Shown: positions 23,009-34,097 of the stretch, piece by piece | How positions within the stretch are numbered: position 1 is the first letter of the stretch | How the letters are laid out: the number at the start of each line of letters is the position of its first letter | Source of the DNA: Ryuthela nishihirai | Lineage: Eukaryota; Arthropoda; Arachnida; Araneae; Heptathelidae | Length of the DNA stretch: 64,000 bases | NCBI GenBank assembly: GCA_038380435.1 | Contig: JAWZYU010000027.1 | Coordinates: 4,957,156 to 5,021,155, forward strand | Reading direction: 5' to 3' | Position numbers and translations under genes: made by a program | Notes under the pieces: model-generated | Databases searched by the model: none | Told to the model about the DNA's origin: nothing | Seen by the model: only the letters and a program-made list of their open reading frames with translations

Positions 23009-24396
23009 CACTGCTGCCCATTAAAAGTGCAACACCAGGAAGATCTCATCAGATTGTCCCGAAATATGCAAGATGGGTATCCCATGGGAGAATATGCAAA
23101 TGATTCAAAGTGCAGCACATAGAGACATCATGTGTGAAAGTAACGCCCCCTGAAAGTGGTATAAGAGGAGATTACAAAGAGCAGGTGTAAAGCACTGGAA
23201 TTGTGTTAGCTCGCAATTCTTATGTACTAAAGGATCAAGTATGCTCTGCAGAAGAACACTGCATCCACACAACCAGGTTTCTGACTTTGATCGAGGACGA
23301 ATTGTGGTCAAAGGGAGTGTGGGAAGGTGGATTATTGAACTGAGACATTGATGCTCATGTTGGACGGAATGCTGCCACAGTGATGAGAATATGGAGTCAG
23401 TGGGTAGAGGAGGAACGAAGTCACTGAATTGAGGGATCTCAACAGCCCTGTCACACAAACGAACGAGAGGACAGACATCTTGTGAGCATGGCTATGAATG
23501 ATCGTACAGCCACATCAAACACCTTAGCTGAAAGTAGGGTGTGTTGCACATCAACCAGTGTCAGCATGTATGGTTCAACGTCATCTGCAGCATTGGGGCA
23601 TCTTTGCTAGGCAGTCATTGCTTCGGCTACCATTGACTCTACAACACAGACGTATGCAACTGCAATGGTGCTAAGAATGTCGTGCATGAATGTACGAAAG
23701 GCATCGCATCATCTTTTCAGACGAATCTGACTTCAGCATGCAGCACCATGATGGACGAATCCATTGGTGGTACCATGGTAACAGGCTCAGTGATACATGT
23801 ATGATGTAGTACCATACAGGTCCAGCCCCTCGTGTTATGGTATGGGGTGGCATTGGACTCCACTCACATACGCATTACCAGTACTTTAAACAGCCAGCAT
23901 TACATCACTGAGGTGTTGGAGACCGTGGTCGTACCTTATATTCAAGGGCCCTCTGGTGCCATTTACTAACAGGACAATGCCCCGACCACATGTGGCATGC
24001 ATCGTCCAACAATTCCTGGATAGCCACCATGTGACACTTCTGCCTTGGCCTGCGAGTTCACCGGATCTGCCCCAATTGAACATGTCTGGTCCATGATCTC
24101 ATGATGACTAGCACACCAGCAGCTGCTACAACAAATGAACTTTGGCTATGTATCAAAACTGCATGGACTGACATTCCCCAAACACACATCCAATGTCTCA
24201 TCCTCTCAATGCCGGATTGTGTAGTAGCGGTTAGTGCTGCTCATGGTGGCTACACAAGATACTGATTTCTTTGTATTCCACAAGTCTAACTGAGTTGTAT
24301 TTGTAATCATTAAATCCTTGTAACATAAGGTATGTACTAAATATGGCTTTGGTATCTCTTGTCTTTCCTGGGTTGCACTTTTAATGGCCAGCAGTG
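23009..24396 (+). mobile_element. Second Tc1-like element, decayed
   Basis: The terminal repeats are CACTGCTGCCCATTAAAAGT on the left and CACTGCTGGCCATTAAAAGT on the right (opposite strand), about 30 bp. TA flanks lie at 23007-23008 and 24397-24398. At 1388 bp the length is typical of Tc1-like elements. It belongs to a different family from the 4253 copy. It lies in the last UFD1 intron. Confidence 0.9.
23240..24270 (+). pseudogene. Tc1-like transposase relic
   Basis: Family signatures are spread over several frames with many stops: an early segment near 23270-23320 (VSDFDRGRIVVKGSVGRWII) and the first catalytic region IIFSDESDFSMQHHDG near 23710-23755. PAPRVMVWGG is near 23823, QDNAP near 23970 and IEHVWSM near 24075. 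The stretch before IEHVW has lost a base compared with the usual SPDL-x-PIE. Long dead. Confidence 0.82.
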
Positions 24397-24779
24397 TATG
24401 TTAAAAATATTTTATCAGTTGATATTGTATGAATATGCATAATAATAAAAGCACCATTATATTTTTCATTTAAGGGAGGAAATAATCTAGAGATGACTCT
24501 GAGTACAGTAACCTCAAATTCACTCACTTATAATAATTTGGAATACATTGATATCTTTAAAAAACATCATATTAAAATGGTGAAATTAATTATCAATTGT
24601 AATGCAATTTTGATAAAACTAATCCGTAATGAACAAATATACTTGAACAACCTTCTTTCATGTGCATTTAATACTTCAAAAGTTCAAAGAAAAATTTTAT
24701 GAAATTTACTGGAAAATATAAAAGGACGCACAGCCTAAAATTCTTCACTTGACCATTTTGGTTTTTGATGAGAATTGGA

Positions 24780-24846
24780 TAGTTTTACTTCTGAGTGGCA
24801 CTTAATTTTAAGCCTGGCATGCTACTACCTGAGACAACTCCCACCC
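24780..24846 (-). mobile_element. SINE1 remnant with large internal deletion
   Basis: The SINE1 tail (TTTTACTTCTGAGTGGCACT) is joined directly to the head-end sequence (AAGCCTGGCATGCTACTACC...CAACTCCCACCCC), with about 310 bp of body missing. Identification rests on both terminal blocks. Confidence 0.65.
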
Positions 24847-25040
24847 CAATTTCTGATTAGAAGTTGTTCATCTATACCAATAATTCTCAGGAGATATTTT
24901 CTCATGGCACATTACAGCCATGATACTTTTGCTGTGGTCACATTAAGAAAAATTAAATAAAAAGAAAAGCCATGTTTGGATGTAGATTTTACAGATTTGT
25001 AACGTTAACTTATAATAGTAATTATATATATTATAATAGG
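24847..25040. other. AT-rich intronic sequence
   Basis: Nothing recognised. Confidence 0.4.
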
Positions 25041-25045
25041 TAGCT

Positions 25046-25503
25046 GTTACATGTCTGAGTGGTTAAAATGGCTACTGATCAAAGGCTACTGATCAAAGGG
25101 ATCTTGGTTCAAGGTCCAGGTAAGGCATAAATGTTTGTGTTGTATATTTGAAATGTGAATACATTAGAATTATTTTAATTATTTATTTTGTTCATAACAT
25201 AAGCTATGTATTCACTAAATATGGCTTTGATATCTCTTGTCTTCCTGGTGTTGCACTTTTAATGGCCAGCAGTGTATGCTAAAAATATTTTCATTTATTT
25301 GAAATGTGAATACATTAGAATTATTTGAATTATTATACATTAGAATTATTTGAAATGTGAATGCGTTAGAAATTATTTGAATTGTGAATACATTAGATAT
25401 GTTTTCTGCTGAGGTCTCACCAACCTCACAGACCTTCTACTAACATATAAACTGAGAGTCACCTATGTGGAAAGCAGTTGCTTGAGGGGATATTTATTAT
25501 TAT
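25046..25503 (+). mobile_element. SINE2 copy interrupted by a Tc1-like end
   Basis: The tRNA-like head at 25046-25125 contains a 14-bp duplication (GGCTACTGATCAAA twice) and a decayed B box (GGTTCAAGGTCC). The SINE2 body and tail resume at about 25395 (TTCTGCTGAGGTCTC, then GCAGTTGCTTGAGGGG and ATTTATTATTA). Between them is the Tc1-like end at 25196-25285 plus short repeats of GAATACATTAGAATTATTTGAA. The composite structure is inferred by comparison with the copy at 4064. Confidence 0.7.
25196..25285 (+). mobile_element. Detached 3' end of the second Tc1-like family
   Basis: It matches the right end of the element at 23009-24396 (TAAATATGGCTTTG-TATCTC, then TTGCACTTTTAATGGCCAGC and AGTGTATG-TAAAAATATTTT), including the ~14 bp outside the TIR. 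Because flanking sequence is shared too, this is more likely a local duplication of the 24320-24410 segment than an independent transposition. Confidence 0.75.
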
Positions 25504-26370
25504 ATAATAGGTAAATTTAAACTGGCACAGTGGTTATATGGACCTAGTTACTGTTCCAGCAGGACAAACTTTGTGTGTTGTGTTAGCTCTAACTTAAGCA
25601 TCATGGTAGGGAATTGCATGAGACTGCCTGTAAAAGCTAGGAGTAGCTTCTAGAATTCTTCTTTGTCCTATATGTCGCAAAAAAAAATATATTTTTTGAG
25701 CATATACATATATATTTGAGCATGACATGTCATCAGGAGGATGTGCATTCAAATCCCACCCAGCCCAAGACAAATTTTCCTCTACACCCATTTTTACCTT
25801 GTTGATTAAGGACCGCTTGATTATTCATGAAGCTTATTTTTTTTTGATTATTCATGAAGCATGTTGATTAAGGACCGCTGATATTCATGAAGGTTAAAAT
25901 ACTTCATGAATATCAGCAATAATATCACTTTCAATTTCATTCAATGAAATGATGTGCGGAAATAACCAGCAGCGAGCAAACACAATGACAGCCTACTGTG
26001 TATGACATTAAAAAATGGTTGGTGGGCTTGTTTATTCTAGGAGGCTGTGGCATGGACTCTTGCCCCCCCCCCCCAGATCTGGCCCTGATCCTGACCATCA
26101 ATGTTCTGCTACAGACAGTGTTGTTGCTGTAGCTAACACCATTACATTATTGACAGTTTATCATTAGGATTTTTTGGTGACAATAGTGAAACTATAATCA
26201 AGAGACATTGACAAAGGTTAATAAACATAAGCACTTTGATTCTTAGCATTAATTCTACTTTAAATATGAATGTGTCTTGGATCTTTGGAAGCAATGTGTA
26301 CAGAATGATTAATCGTTCTGAATTGTCTATGCCTTCAACTCTCTGTAACATATTTATGATGAAGGGGACT
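25504..26370. other. Intronic sequence with a small inverted repeat
   Basis: No coding sequence. Near 25800-25865 the block GATTAAGGACCGCT plus ATTCATGAAGC is duplicated. 25877-25892 and 25902-25917 form a perfect 16-bp inverted repeat. A C-run lies at about 26064-26075. Confidence 0.6.
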
Positions 26371-26375
26371 AGGCA

Positions 26376-27773
26376 TACACACATGGACATAAAAATTGCA
26401 AAACATGTAAAGGATGCAAGCAGTAAACCAAATCATTACCACACTTACTACCAGAAGTCCTATACAAATGATTCTAGTGATGACAGCATGATGTCACATG
26501 GAACCAGAAATGGAAGCAGTGCTGTTGTTCCAAAGACCCCCTCAAAAAAGCCATCGTAGCAAGACAACAGGTAAGTCAGTGGAAGTGAAACAGTACATGG
26601 GCATTTCAGTTATGTCAAGGCAACAAATGCGAACATGTTATCAGCAGCTAGGCCCCTTCTAATGGGGCTGTATTGTTGGGATGCATGAGGCAAGTTGGTC
26701 TGCTTCTTGTATAGCCGACCATCTCGGTTGTGCAGTGGTCATTGTAACATGCTATTTGGAGCAGTGGATGAGGACAGGCAACACTTCATGTTGCCATTGA
26801 TCAGGTCCCTCGCAGACATATCACACCACGATAAGATCACCTCATCCACTGGCTAGCACCCTCCAACCCCCTATGCAACATCTACAGCGATACAGTGCAA
26901 TGTGACGCCTGCAATGCATGCACTGTGTCCACACAGACCATTTAATGAAGTTTGAATGAAGCTGAATTACATGGACGATGTCCCTGCACAGGTTGCTTCT
27001 GACTGCTAATCATCACCAGGCACATTGTGCACATGTCATGGGAGGAGGAATTGTACACTATCCTTCTCCCATTCTTGGGTGAGTCATGCTTCTGTTTGGG
27101 TGCAGGTGATGACTGCATCAGAATTTGGAGTCACTACCACACATCCAAGAATACCACAGTCCCCACCTACCCAGCATTTTGACATTGGGTGCCATAATTT
27201 TTAACTCCAAAACATTCTATTTGTCCAGGGAATTTTGACAGCTCAACAATATGTAGACAACATTCTGGTGCTTCATTACCTACCTTTGCTATGGAGATAT
27301 GCTGGTGCCATTTTTCAGCAATAATGCATGTCCCCATATAACACATGTTGCCCAACAGTGTCTAAGGGATGTCAACACCCTACCTTGGCCCACTATATCC
27401 CTGTATTTTTCCCCTATAGAACACATATGGGATATGCTGGGTAAACGTCTCTGACAGTGTCCACAGCCAGCACATACACTGGGCACCCTGAATCTCCATT
27501 TGGAGGAAAAATGGCAGAAAGTGTCTCAGGACACTATTAGGGACCTGCATGCATCAATGCCTCAACTTATGGCTGCATGTATCACTGCCAATGGAGGTCA
27601 TACGTTGTATTGAGAGCACATACTGGCTCTTTAATGCATCCTTAATATGTATGCAGGTGATTGTGTGATTAATGATTACCAGAGTGTAATATGCTCTACT
27701 ATTCTGTTCAGTTTCACCAAGTCCGAGGCATGCTTCATGGTGTTGCATTTTTTTTTGTATCCATGAGTGGATA
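26376..27773 (+). mobile_element. Third Tc1-like element, strongly decayed
   Basis: The left end CACACATGGACATAAAAA and the opposite-strand right end CACTCATGGATACAAAAA match at about 14 of 18 positions. They enclose a dead Tc1-like transposase. The ends are approximate, and I could not fix clean TA duplications. Confidence 0.7.
26660..27600 (+). pseudogene. Tc1-like transposase relic with altered catalytic residue
   Basis: The best-preserved part, about 27300-27600, reads NNACPHITHVAQQCLRDV, then NTLPWPTIS, SPIEHIWDMLGKRL, a stop, and MPQLMAACITANGGHTLY. The Q-D-N-A motif has become S-N-N-A, so the second catalytic Asp is lost. About two residues are missing between that position and the Glu relative to the DD34E spacing. 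Upstream parts are scattered over all frames. Confidence 0.78.
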
Positions 27774-28025
27774 GTATAGTAAGGAAGTATTTTAGGTAGG
27801 ATTTTTTTTACATCCAGCAAAAGGACAAGTCATCTTTTTTACTATATTGTTCTGTCTAGCATGATTTTAACTATACTAATATTGCCTGTTTTTACTCCCT
27901 CTATATTATACATGAATTTCTTTAATGCAATGCCAGTGAACATATTCCAGTTCATGCCCATTTGTGTTCAAGATGTCATCAAAGCCTAAACTGCACAGAT
28001 GAGAATTTGCTGAATTCATTTGTAA
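27774..28025. other. Intronic sequence
   Basis: Nothing recognised between the Tc1-like relic and the LTR element. Confidence 0.4.
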
Positions 28026-28370
28026 CCTTGTGATGGTCCACCCATTCACTTTTACTTTTCCTTAACCAGTTTTACATTATTTACATTATATTTATCATTT
28101 TGGGTATTTATTCCATTTGGATTAATCACAATTCTTTCTTCCGAGCCATAGAAGGAGTTGTGCATGCACAACTCTGACTTTTGATTATCAACTGCTAATG
28201 CGTGCATTTAGGACACAACCCCTCCTGAATCATAGCTAGTGTGATCATCAAATGATACAAATGAATGTTTTCCCTGTGTGCAACAGACACATGCTGGATT
28301 GTATGCCGCATGTTGTACCTTTGAGCGCTGCTCAAGATAAAAGTTTCAAAATTTTTGCAGATCGCTAAAC

Positions 28371-29940
28371 ATGTCTGCTAGTAACATGGCTGATTCTGCC
28401 ATAATGACTCCTGATTTAGAAAAAGTAAAAGATAGTTGCAGGATGTGATGAAAGAAGCAGAAATGTTAATGAATCTGCTTAATGAGATTCAGAAGAAAAG
28501 GGGAATGACAACAACCCCTAAATTGGCTGAACTCTGTCAGTTCACGAACATATAAACTTTGAATGTAAAATTCCATTTTTTGTTCTGTCAGAAGCAAGTG
28601 ATAGAACAGAGTATTTTCAACTGCCTCAATGACGAGCTGCCAACCCATTCATAACTGTAGTCCATATGTTAATTGGCCTTTACCTGAGATAAGGTTCAAT
28701 GGTTCGAAATGTCTGTCATCGTGGACATTTCTCAAGTCCATGGAAGAGCATTTTTGTTTACGTGAAGTGCTTTGGCAACAAAAATGTGGTTTTTGCAGTA
28801 TATTGTTTAATTGGATGTGCTACGCAATGGTGAAATAATGTAGGATGTCGTCATGGCGTAGAAAATTGGGTAGACTTTAAAACGAAAAATTCATCTGGAG
28901 TACAGTAGAGTTATAACAGTTGTACGATGTAGATACTGCCGAAATTGACATTACAAACTGCATTATGTCCAAATTACTTTTGCCCTTACGAGAATTTTTA
29001 GAAGTCTGTGAAATGTAAATTCAATTTCAACTTTAGTCAAATTGGCTCGGCAGTACACTGCAAGAAGAGAATCTGCAAAAATGGCATTAAATCAACAATG
29101 GATATAATCATCGCCAAAGCAGCGCTATTGGGTTGAGTCTTGCAAAATGACTCCCGCATGACTGGAAATTACACAGTCCCAACAATTTGCACTGTACGCG
29201 CCTACAACAATGCAGAATGAACAAAGCAGAGATTATGTTCCGTGTCAAGCATCGAACAATGACACTAAACCAAAAACTTCTGCTATGAATAATAAGAGAC
29301 TTTCAGATGTAAATTTTATGGCAGACTAGGGCATACGTAGTAATATTGCTACAGAAAAAAACAGCAATTTGGGAAACTTAAATTAGGGTCTTCGAAGCGA
29401 GGCCAAAGTTCCTCAAGAAAAGACCTCTCACGAGTTATTCTTGTTACTGTTGGTACATGTTATGAATTTACCTTTCATTAAGCCTTGTCAGGAAGAAACT
29501 GAATTAAAAGATCGCAATGATACAGAAGCCGATCTATCATGCCCAGTTGAGAAAGTTTTAGATGATATTAATGACATTTGTGAATTGAAATTACAGTCGT
29601 GGTCCACTGGACTTTCTAATTTATCTTGTAGTCCAAAGCAAAATGTTCAGGAAGAAACTGAAAACTTTTCTATCAGCTTAAATAATTTATATTTAAAGAA
29701 GCAAGTTGATAACAAGATATGTTTTGAAATAGTTTTATGGAAATTAATGTTAATGAAGAACTATTATATGAAAATAAGCCAAGCATCCCAGAGATTGTTT
29801 TGAGTGTATATAATCCTGATAAATCTACACAATTAAGAAATTTTCAACTATTGAAGCTTCATTTAGAAGCAGGTAGCAATAAACATTGAAAGCATAAAGC
29901 CAGGCTCTTCAAAGACAAGCATATAGCAATGAGATGTTAA
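28371..29940 (+). pseudogene. Retrotransposon gag relic, copy A
   Basis: It starts at ATG 28371 (MSASNMADS) and shows the same blocks as the copy at 58490-60264, but with more stops and a large internal loss after the early matrix/capsid-like part. LPEIRFNGSKCLSSWTFLKS is near 28690-28735. 29441-29803 encodes an acidic C-terminal extension with EETELKDRNDTEADLSCP. The zinc knuckle is degraded. I see no protease, reverse transcriptase or integrase motif after gag in either copy. It is non-functional. Confidence 0.75.
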
Positions 29941-30116
29941 CGAGACGACCACAGCCTGTAGAGCGATAACTGGCAATGAAGTAGTCAACATAGAATAGAT
30001 GACATCACCAACAAAATCTTCAGAAGCGTTTACACCTAGCTTTTCGATCGACGTGGGAAGAAAATGACTGGATGATGATTTATTGCAATGGAGTGCCGAC
30101 AACGAAAATTTAAGTA

Positions 30117-32322
30117 CAGTAAACCCTTGCCGAGTACGGGTTTGCAGAACACGATTTTGCACATACGCGTTATCTTAATTGTTTCCATTTAATTTGTCCA
30201 ACGCTAGAATTTTATTCATATATGGTATGCTGCAGAGCGTCGGCCACGTTGCCATAGCAACATACTCTTTACAAGAGACCACCCATGTGCACATCTGGCA
30301 ACCCTGGTTGGCACTGCCCGCTAGCTGAGTGACCCAGGCCGAGTTGTGATCATTTCACTCACGTTAGCAGAGCTGTAATCATGTATTTATCAGTGTTTAT
30401 CTTCTTATCCTTTTGCATTTGTATTTCTTTTAATTTCAAAAATTCAATATGACATCTAAGAGGAAGAATGAAGATGATAAAGCAGCAAAAAGACGCAAAG
30501 TTTTGACATTACCTCAGAAAATTGAAATTTTAGATAAGTTGAAAAATGGTACACGTGTTTCATCGCTTGCAAGAGAACTAGCTATAAATGAATCAAGCAT
30601 AAGAACAATACGGGAGAATGAAGAAAAGATTCGGTCTAGTGTCAAAGCTTCAGACGATACTTCGGCAAAGGTTGCTCAAGTTTCAAGAAGAATTCCGCAA
30701 TTGGAAAAGATGAAAAAAAATATTAATAGCTTGGATTGACAATCAAGTAAACGTAAAAGGCTCAGTTGTGGATGGTGTTGCTATTCGAAACAAAGCTTTA
30801 GATTTGTTTTCTTTCAATTTAAATAAAGATGGCCAATCGTCAGAGAAAACTGACTTTCAAGCAAGCAAAGGTTGGCTTGAGAACTTTAAGCATCATTTTA
30901 ATTTGCACAATGTAAAGCTTCAGGGAGAAGCTGGCTCTGCAGATAAAGAAGCAGCAGAGAAATTCAAACCCCAATTTTTGAAATTCATTGAAGAGAGGGG
31001 GTTACATTCCACAACAAGTTTGCAATGCAGATGAGACGGGCCTATTTTATAAGTGAATGGGACAACGAACCTACATCACAAAGACACAAAATGTTGCCCC
31101 TGGTTTTAAAGCTTTGAAGGATAGACTCACTTTGCTTTTTTGTGAAAGTGCATCAGGCGACTTCAAGTGCAAGCCTCTGCTCATTTATCGATTTAAAACG
31201 CCTCGTGCATTGCAGGTAAAAAATTTTGAGCAATTGCCCATTGTGTGAAAGTGGAATAGAAAAGCTTGGGCAACAAAAGCCCTCTTTAATGACTGGTTTG
31301 AAAATTCATTCGTTAAAGAAGTCAAACATTACTTAGAACAGCAAAACCTGAGCTTTAAAGTTCTCCTAATTCTGGATAATGCTCCAGGACACGATGCTGA
31401 AGTCCTCACAACATTGCATCCAAATGTAGAGATTTTATTACTCCCACCTAACACCACTTCCTTAATCCAACCAATGGATCAAGGGATCATAAAAACATTC
31501 AAAGCCTATTATGTCAGGCATGTTTACACTTCTGCAAATAAAGCACTAGATGAGGAAAGCACGACACGCTAATGGCATTTTGGAAGCAATTCAACATAAG
31601 CCACTGCATAGAAATGATTAAATTTGCATTGGAACAAGTGAATTCATAAACATTGAATGCTTGTGGCATCAGCTTTGTCAACAATTTTAAAGGATTTCCA
31701 TTGATTGAAAATGAAGCCAAAGAAATCGTACAAATTGCAAAAGCAATTGGCGGCAAAGGATTTTCAGATATGGAAGAAGTCAAAGAATTAATCGAGAATG
31801 ACGATCGAAAAATGATGAATGAAGAATTGGATGATCTTGTAACACCAGCCGACAGTGAAAGCAGTGATAGTGAAGAAGATAAAGCGCTTTTAACTTAAAA
31901 GAAGTTAAACGAATTGTTAAAAAAAGCACAGGAACTGTCTGATTTTGAAATGGAGATTGACCCAAATGAAGAAAGGACACTTTATGAGAGGCATTGAAAA
32001 ACTCTGCACTTCTTACCACGAAACTTTTAAAGAGTTGCATCAGTCATTGTCCCAAGCAAAAATCACCAGCTTCTTAAATAAATAATTGTATCATGTACCT
32101 ACTTATTAAGCAGTAATAAAAATCCTTTCAATTAACATTTGTTTCATTTTTCCTTTTTAATTACAACAATATTTAGGTTTGTTTAAATTATACATAGTAC
32201 TTTCTTAATTTGAACTATACCTAACACATTTTTTCCATAGAAAGTTAACTTTGCGGAACACGATTTTGCTGTGCGCGCAATGCATTAATGATGTAACCCC
32301 CATGTTCAGCAAGGGTTTACTG
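30117..32322 (+). mobile_element. Tigger/pogo-like DNA transposon inserted in LTR element copy A
   Basis: The ends CAGTAAACCCTTGCCGAGTA and, on the opposite strand, CAGTAAACCCTTGCTGAACA are inverted repeats. TA flanks them at 30115-30116 and 32323-32324. The sequence either side (AAAATTTAAGTA | TATTATTATTCTTCCACTG) is contiguous in LTR copy B near 58460-58490, which is a paralogous empty site. The element is 2206 bp and carries a pogo-family transposase. Confidence 0.96.
30449..32085 (+). pseudogene. Tigger/pogo transposase (CENP-B-like), inactivated
   Basis: The N-terminal CENP-B-type helix-turn-helix follows ATG 30449 (KVLTLPQKIEILDKLKNGTR). The second helix-turn-helix/CENP-B DNA-binding region is at 30768-31034 (ASKGWLENFKHHFNL). 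The DDE core shows CNADETGLFYK, LLILDNAPGHD and PPNTTSLIQPMDQGIIKTFK, so all three acidic positions are present (the last is D, as in pogo elements). Lesions are a frameshift in the A-run near 30713-30720, one near 31005 in a G-run, TGA at 31054-31056 and 31246-31248 (both look like TGG to TGA), and further breaks past 31560. The C-terminus is acidic and serine-rich (ADSESSDSEEDKALL). Confidence 0.93.
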
Positions 32323-32492
32323 TATATTATTATTCTTCCACTGTGGCACTAACTATTTTGATGCTTTATTTCTTTTCTCTGTAATAGATGAAGATGGAGA
32401 TGATTGAAGATTATTTATTGTTGTTTATACTTAGAGATATTGTTTATACTTAGAACGAAATAAATGAAATACTTTAACCAATAATCAAAATA

Positions 32493-32865
32493 TTATGAAC
32501 TGTTTATATTAGAATAATAAAATAATATAGAAAAATGATAAATATATATATATATTTGAAATTTTACTAAAGATAAAGTGGGAAAAATACAGTAAAATTT
32601 TGAAATGTTTTAAAAAATGCTTAACAATTTAACTTACCACTTTTTTCTTCGAAATTTTGCCATTTTATTAAGCACAATTAAGTGCTCTTTCTTTTGGTAT
32701 ACAACATGCATATTTCTGTTCATTAGTTACTTCAGGATGAGGTTCTAAAGTTGTTTATTTTATTTTCTGAAAGACCTTATTTGAAAGTGCTAGATCATTT
32801 TATTTTAAAAATAAATCCAGCCACCATAGTGAGTTGTTTCAGAAACCCAACACTGTAAAGGTTAA
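32493..32865. repeat. Intronic repeat block, paralogue of 45600-45900
   Basis: About 320-370 bp is shared with 45600-45900, including AACTGTTTAT, then AGGATGAGGTTCTAAAGTT, TATTTTATTTTCTGAAA, and GTTTCAGAAACC. It has no coding content and its family is unknown. Both blocks lie a few hundred bases downstream of a UFD1 exon and both are next to LINE-A fragments. Confidence 0.7.
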
Positions 32866-32903
32866 TACACATGGGTTTCACCTGATTAGTTGCATAGGTG
32901 TAC

Positions 32904-33050
32904 GATGGTGGGTGGACAATGTCAAATAGGATAATGTTAGAATTGGTCTGTGGTGGCCATAATGCAGCAGTTGTGGAGACTAAACTAGTACAGACTACTA
33001 AATTAACAGTTTAGTTGGTTCCCTGTAGTCTAAGGCTGCTTAAGGATTAT
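32904..33050 (+). mobile_element. LINE-A 3' end fragment, old
   Basis: Diverged match to the LINE-A C-terminus (ACGATGGTGGGTGGACAATG, GTCAAATAGG) and terminus (CCCTGTAGTCTAAGGCTGCTTAAGGAT). It lies between the repeat block and the UFD1 exon at 33133. Confidence 0.75.
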
Positions 33051-33132
33051 GTATATACATGTGTTGATAATTTAAAATAAATGTTTACAAGTAATTCTGT
33101 GTGTCTACTATTGAAACAATGAAATAACTTAC

Positions 33133-33211
33133 ATCCATATCATCTCCTGGTGTTTTTATCAGCCTAATAAATTTCAACATTCCTATTTCATATCCATAGT
33201 CAGGAATACCT
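33133..33211 (-). CDS. UFD1: UFD1 internal coding exon
   Basis: The minus-strand exon encodes GIPDYGYEIGMLKFIRLIKT followed by PGDDMD. The acceptor is TTATTAG at 33212 and above; the donor is GAT|GTAAGT at 33132 and below. It begins with one base (A) completing the CG carried over from the exon at 46167, giving R-R-G-I-P, so phases agree. It is 79 bp: 1 + 26 codons. RGIP-(D/N)-Y and KFIR are the conserved UFD1 block between the two p97-binding SHP boxes. The exon is intact despite dense transposon insertion on both sides, which argues for an expressed gene. Confidence 0.9.
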
Positions 33212-33866
33212 CTAATAAAAGTAAAAATTATACATCAACATGAAATAGTATTTGAATACTAATATATACCTGAAATGCACTCAAACTGAACTCTTTTTTT
33301 GGTGTAAATAATTTAATGCTTTTGTCTTACTGTGCATGTTCTATTACATTAAAATTCAAGGTCCAAAAACTAGGTAACAAATCTTTTTTTGACAAAAAAA
33401 TATGTAAAAAAGTAAAATATTGAGGCATAATAAATCATGAGTGAATTACAAATCCAAACATTTAATCTGTTCTTAAAAGATTATAAAACAATTGTGGTAA
33501 CTTTAATAATATATTTAAACTGATGTGATGATTAATGGTTAAAGGAGGTAATAGTAAGTAAAATTGTATGAAATTGAGGAGTATCACAGGTGGGACAGTT
33601 AAAATTCTCAAAAAAAAGTTACCAACATGTTCTTATTAGCCAAAAGTTTGCTAATACAGAGGTGTAAAAAAAAATGTTTTGCACTATTTGATATTTAAGC
33701 AAAAATGTTTTCATAAGATGCCTTATTGTAAAAAAAAAAAACTTGAAATAGCTTTCTGAAAGGGAATTTTATGCAGAATCCAAATAAGTCTGAAAAATTT
33801 GCAACTGATCAAAAGTATATATGTAGTTCACTATAACATATGGTTGCACATATAGTAAGTGTTAAC
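33212..33866. other. UFD1 intron sequence
   Basis: Downstream end of the ~13-kb intron. AT-rich; no repeat or gene recognised until the SINE1 target duplication at 33867. Confidence 0.5.
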
Positions 33867-33876
33867 ATTTTGTTCT

Positions 33877-34087
33877 TTTGGATTTATTTTACCTCTGAGC
33901 AGCACTTGTTTTTGCACACAATGGGCTGCTAAATGTAGGTCACAAGGATCCTGAAGGCTCAAAGAAGGTTGGGGGGGCGGGACCCACTGGACAGCTGATA
34001 GGAGTCAGATGGTAACTTCCCACCAAGGCCATGGCTTAACTTACCATCTAATGGACAATGGCCTTTCCATGTCCATCGACGTCAAAA
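33877..34087 (-). mobile_element. SINE1, 5'-truncated
   Basis: The SINE1 tail and body (TTTTACCTCTGAGCAGCACT, GGGACCCACTGG) lack the tRNA-like head. The flanking 10-bp repeats ATTTTGTTCT at 33867-33876 and 34088-34097 show this is a genuine truncated insertion, not a deletion of a longer copy. Confidence 0.88.
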
Positions 34088-34097
34088 ATTTTGTTCT

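Larger units (their letters stand above)
28026..32450 (+). mobile_element. LTR retrotransposon copy A (gag-bearing), split by a Tigger element
   Basis: The copy begins with TGTGATGGTCCACCC, the 5' start of the LTR also seen at 61373 and 52877 on the minus strand. LTR similarity runs to about 28305. It then jumps straight to the sequence just before the gag start, so about half the LTR and the leader are deleted. The gag region runs to 30116, is interrupted by Tigger (30117-32322), and continues at 32323-32450 with sequence matching 58400-58475 of copy B. No 3' LTR was found in this copy. Confidence 0.85.
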
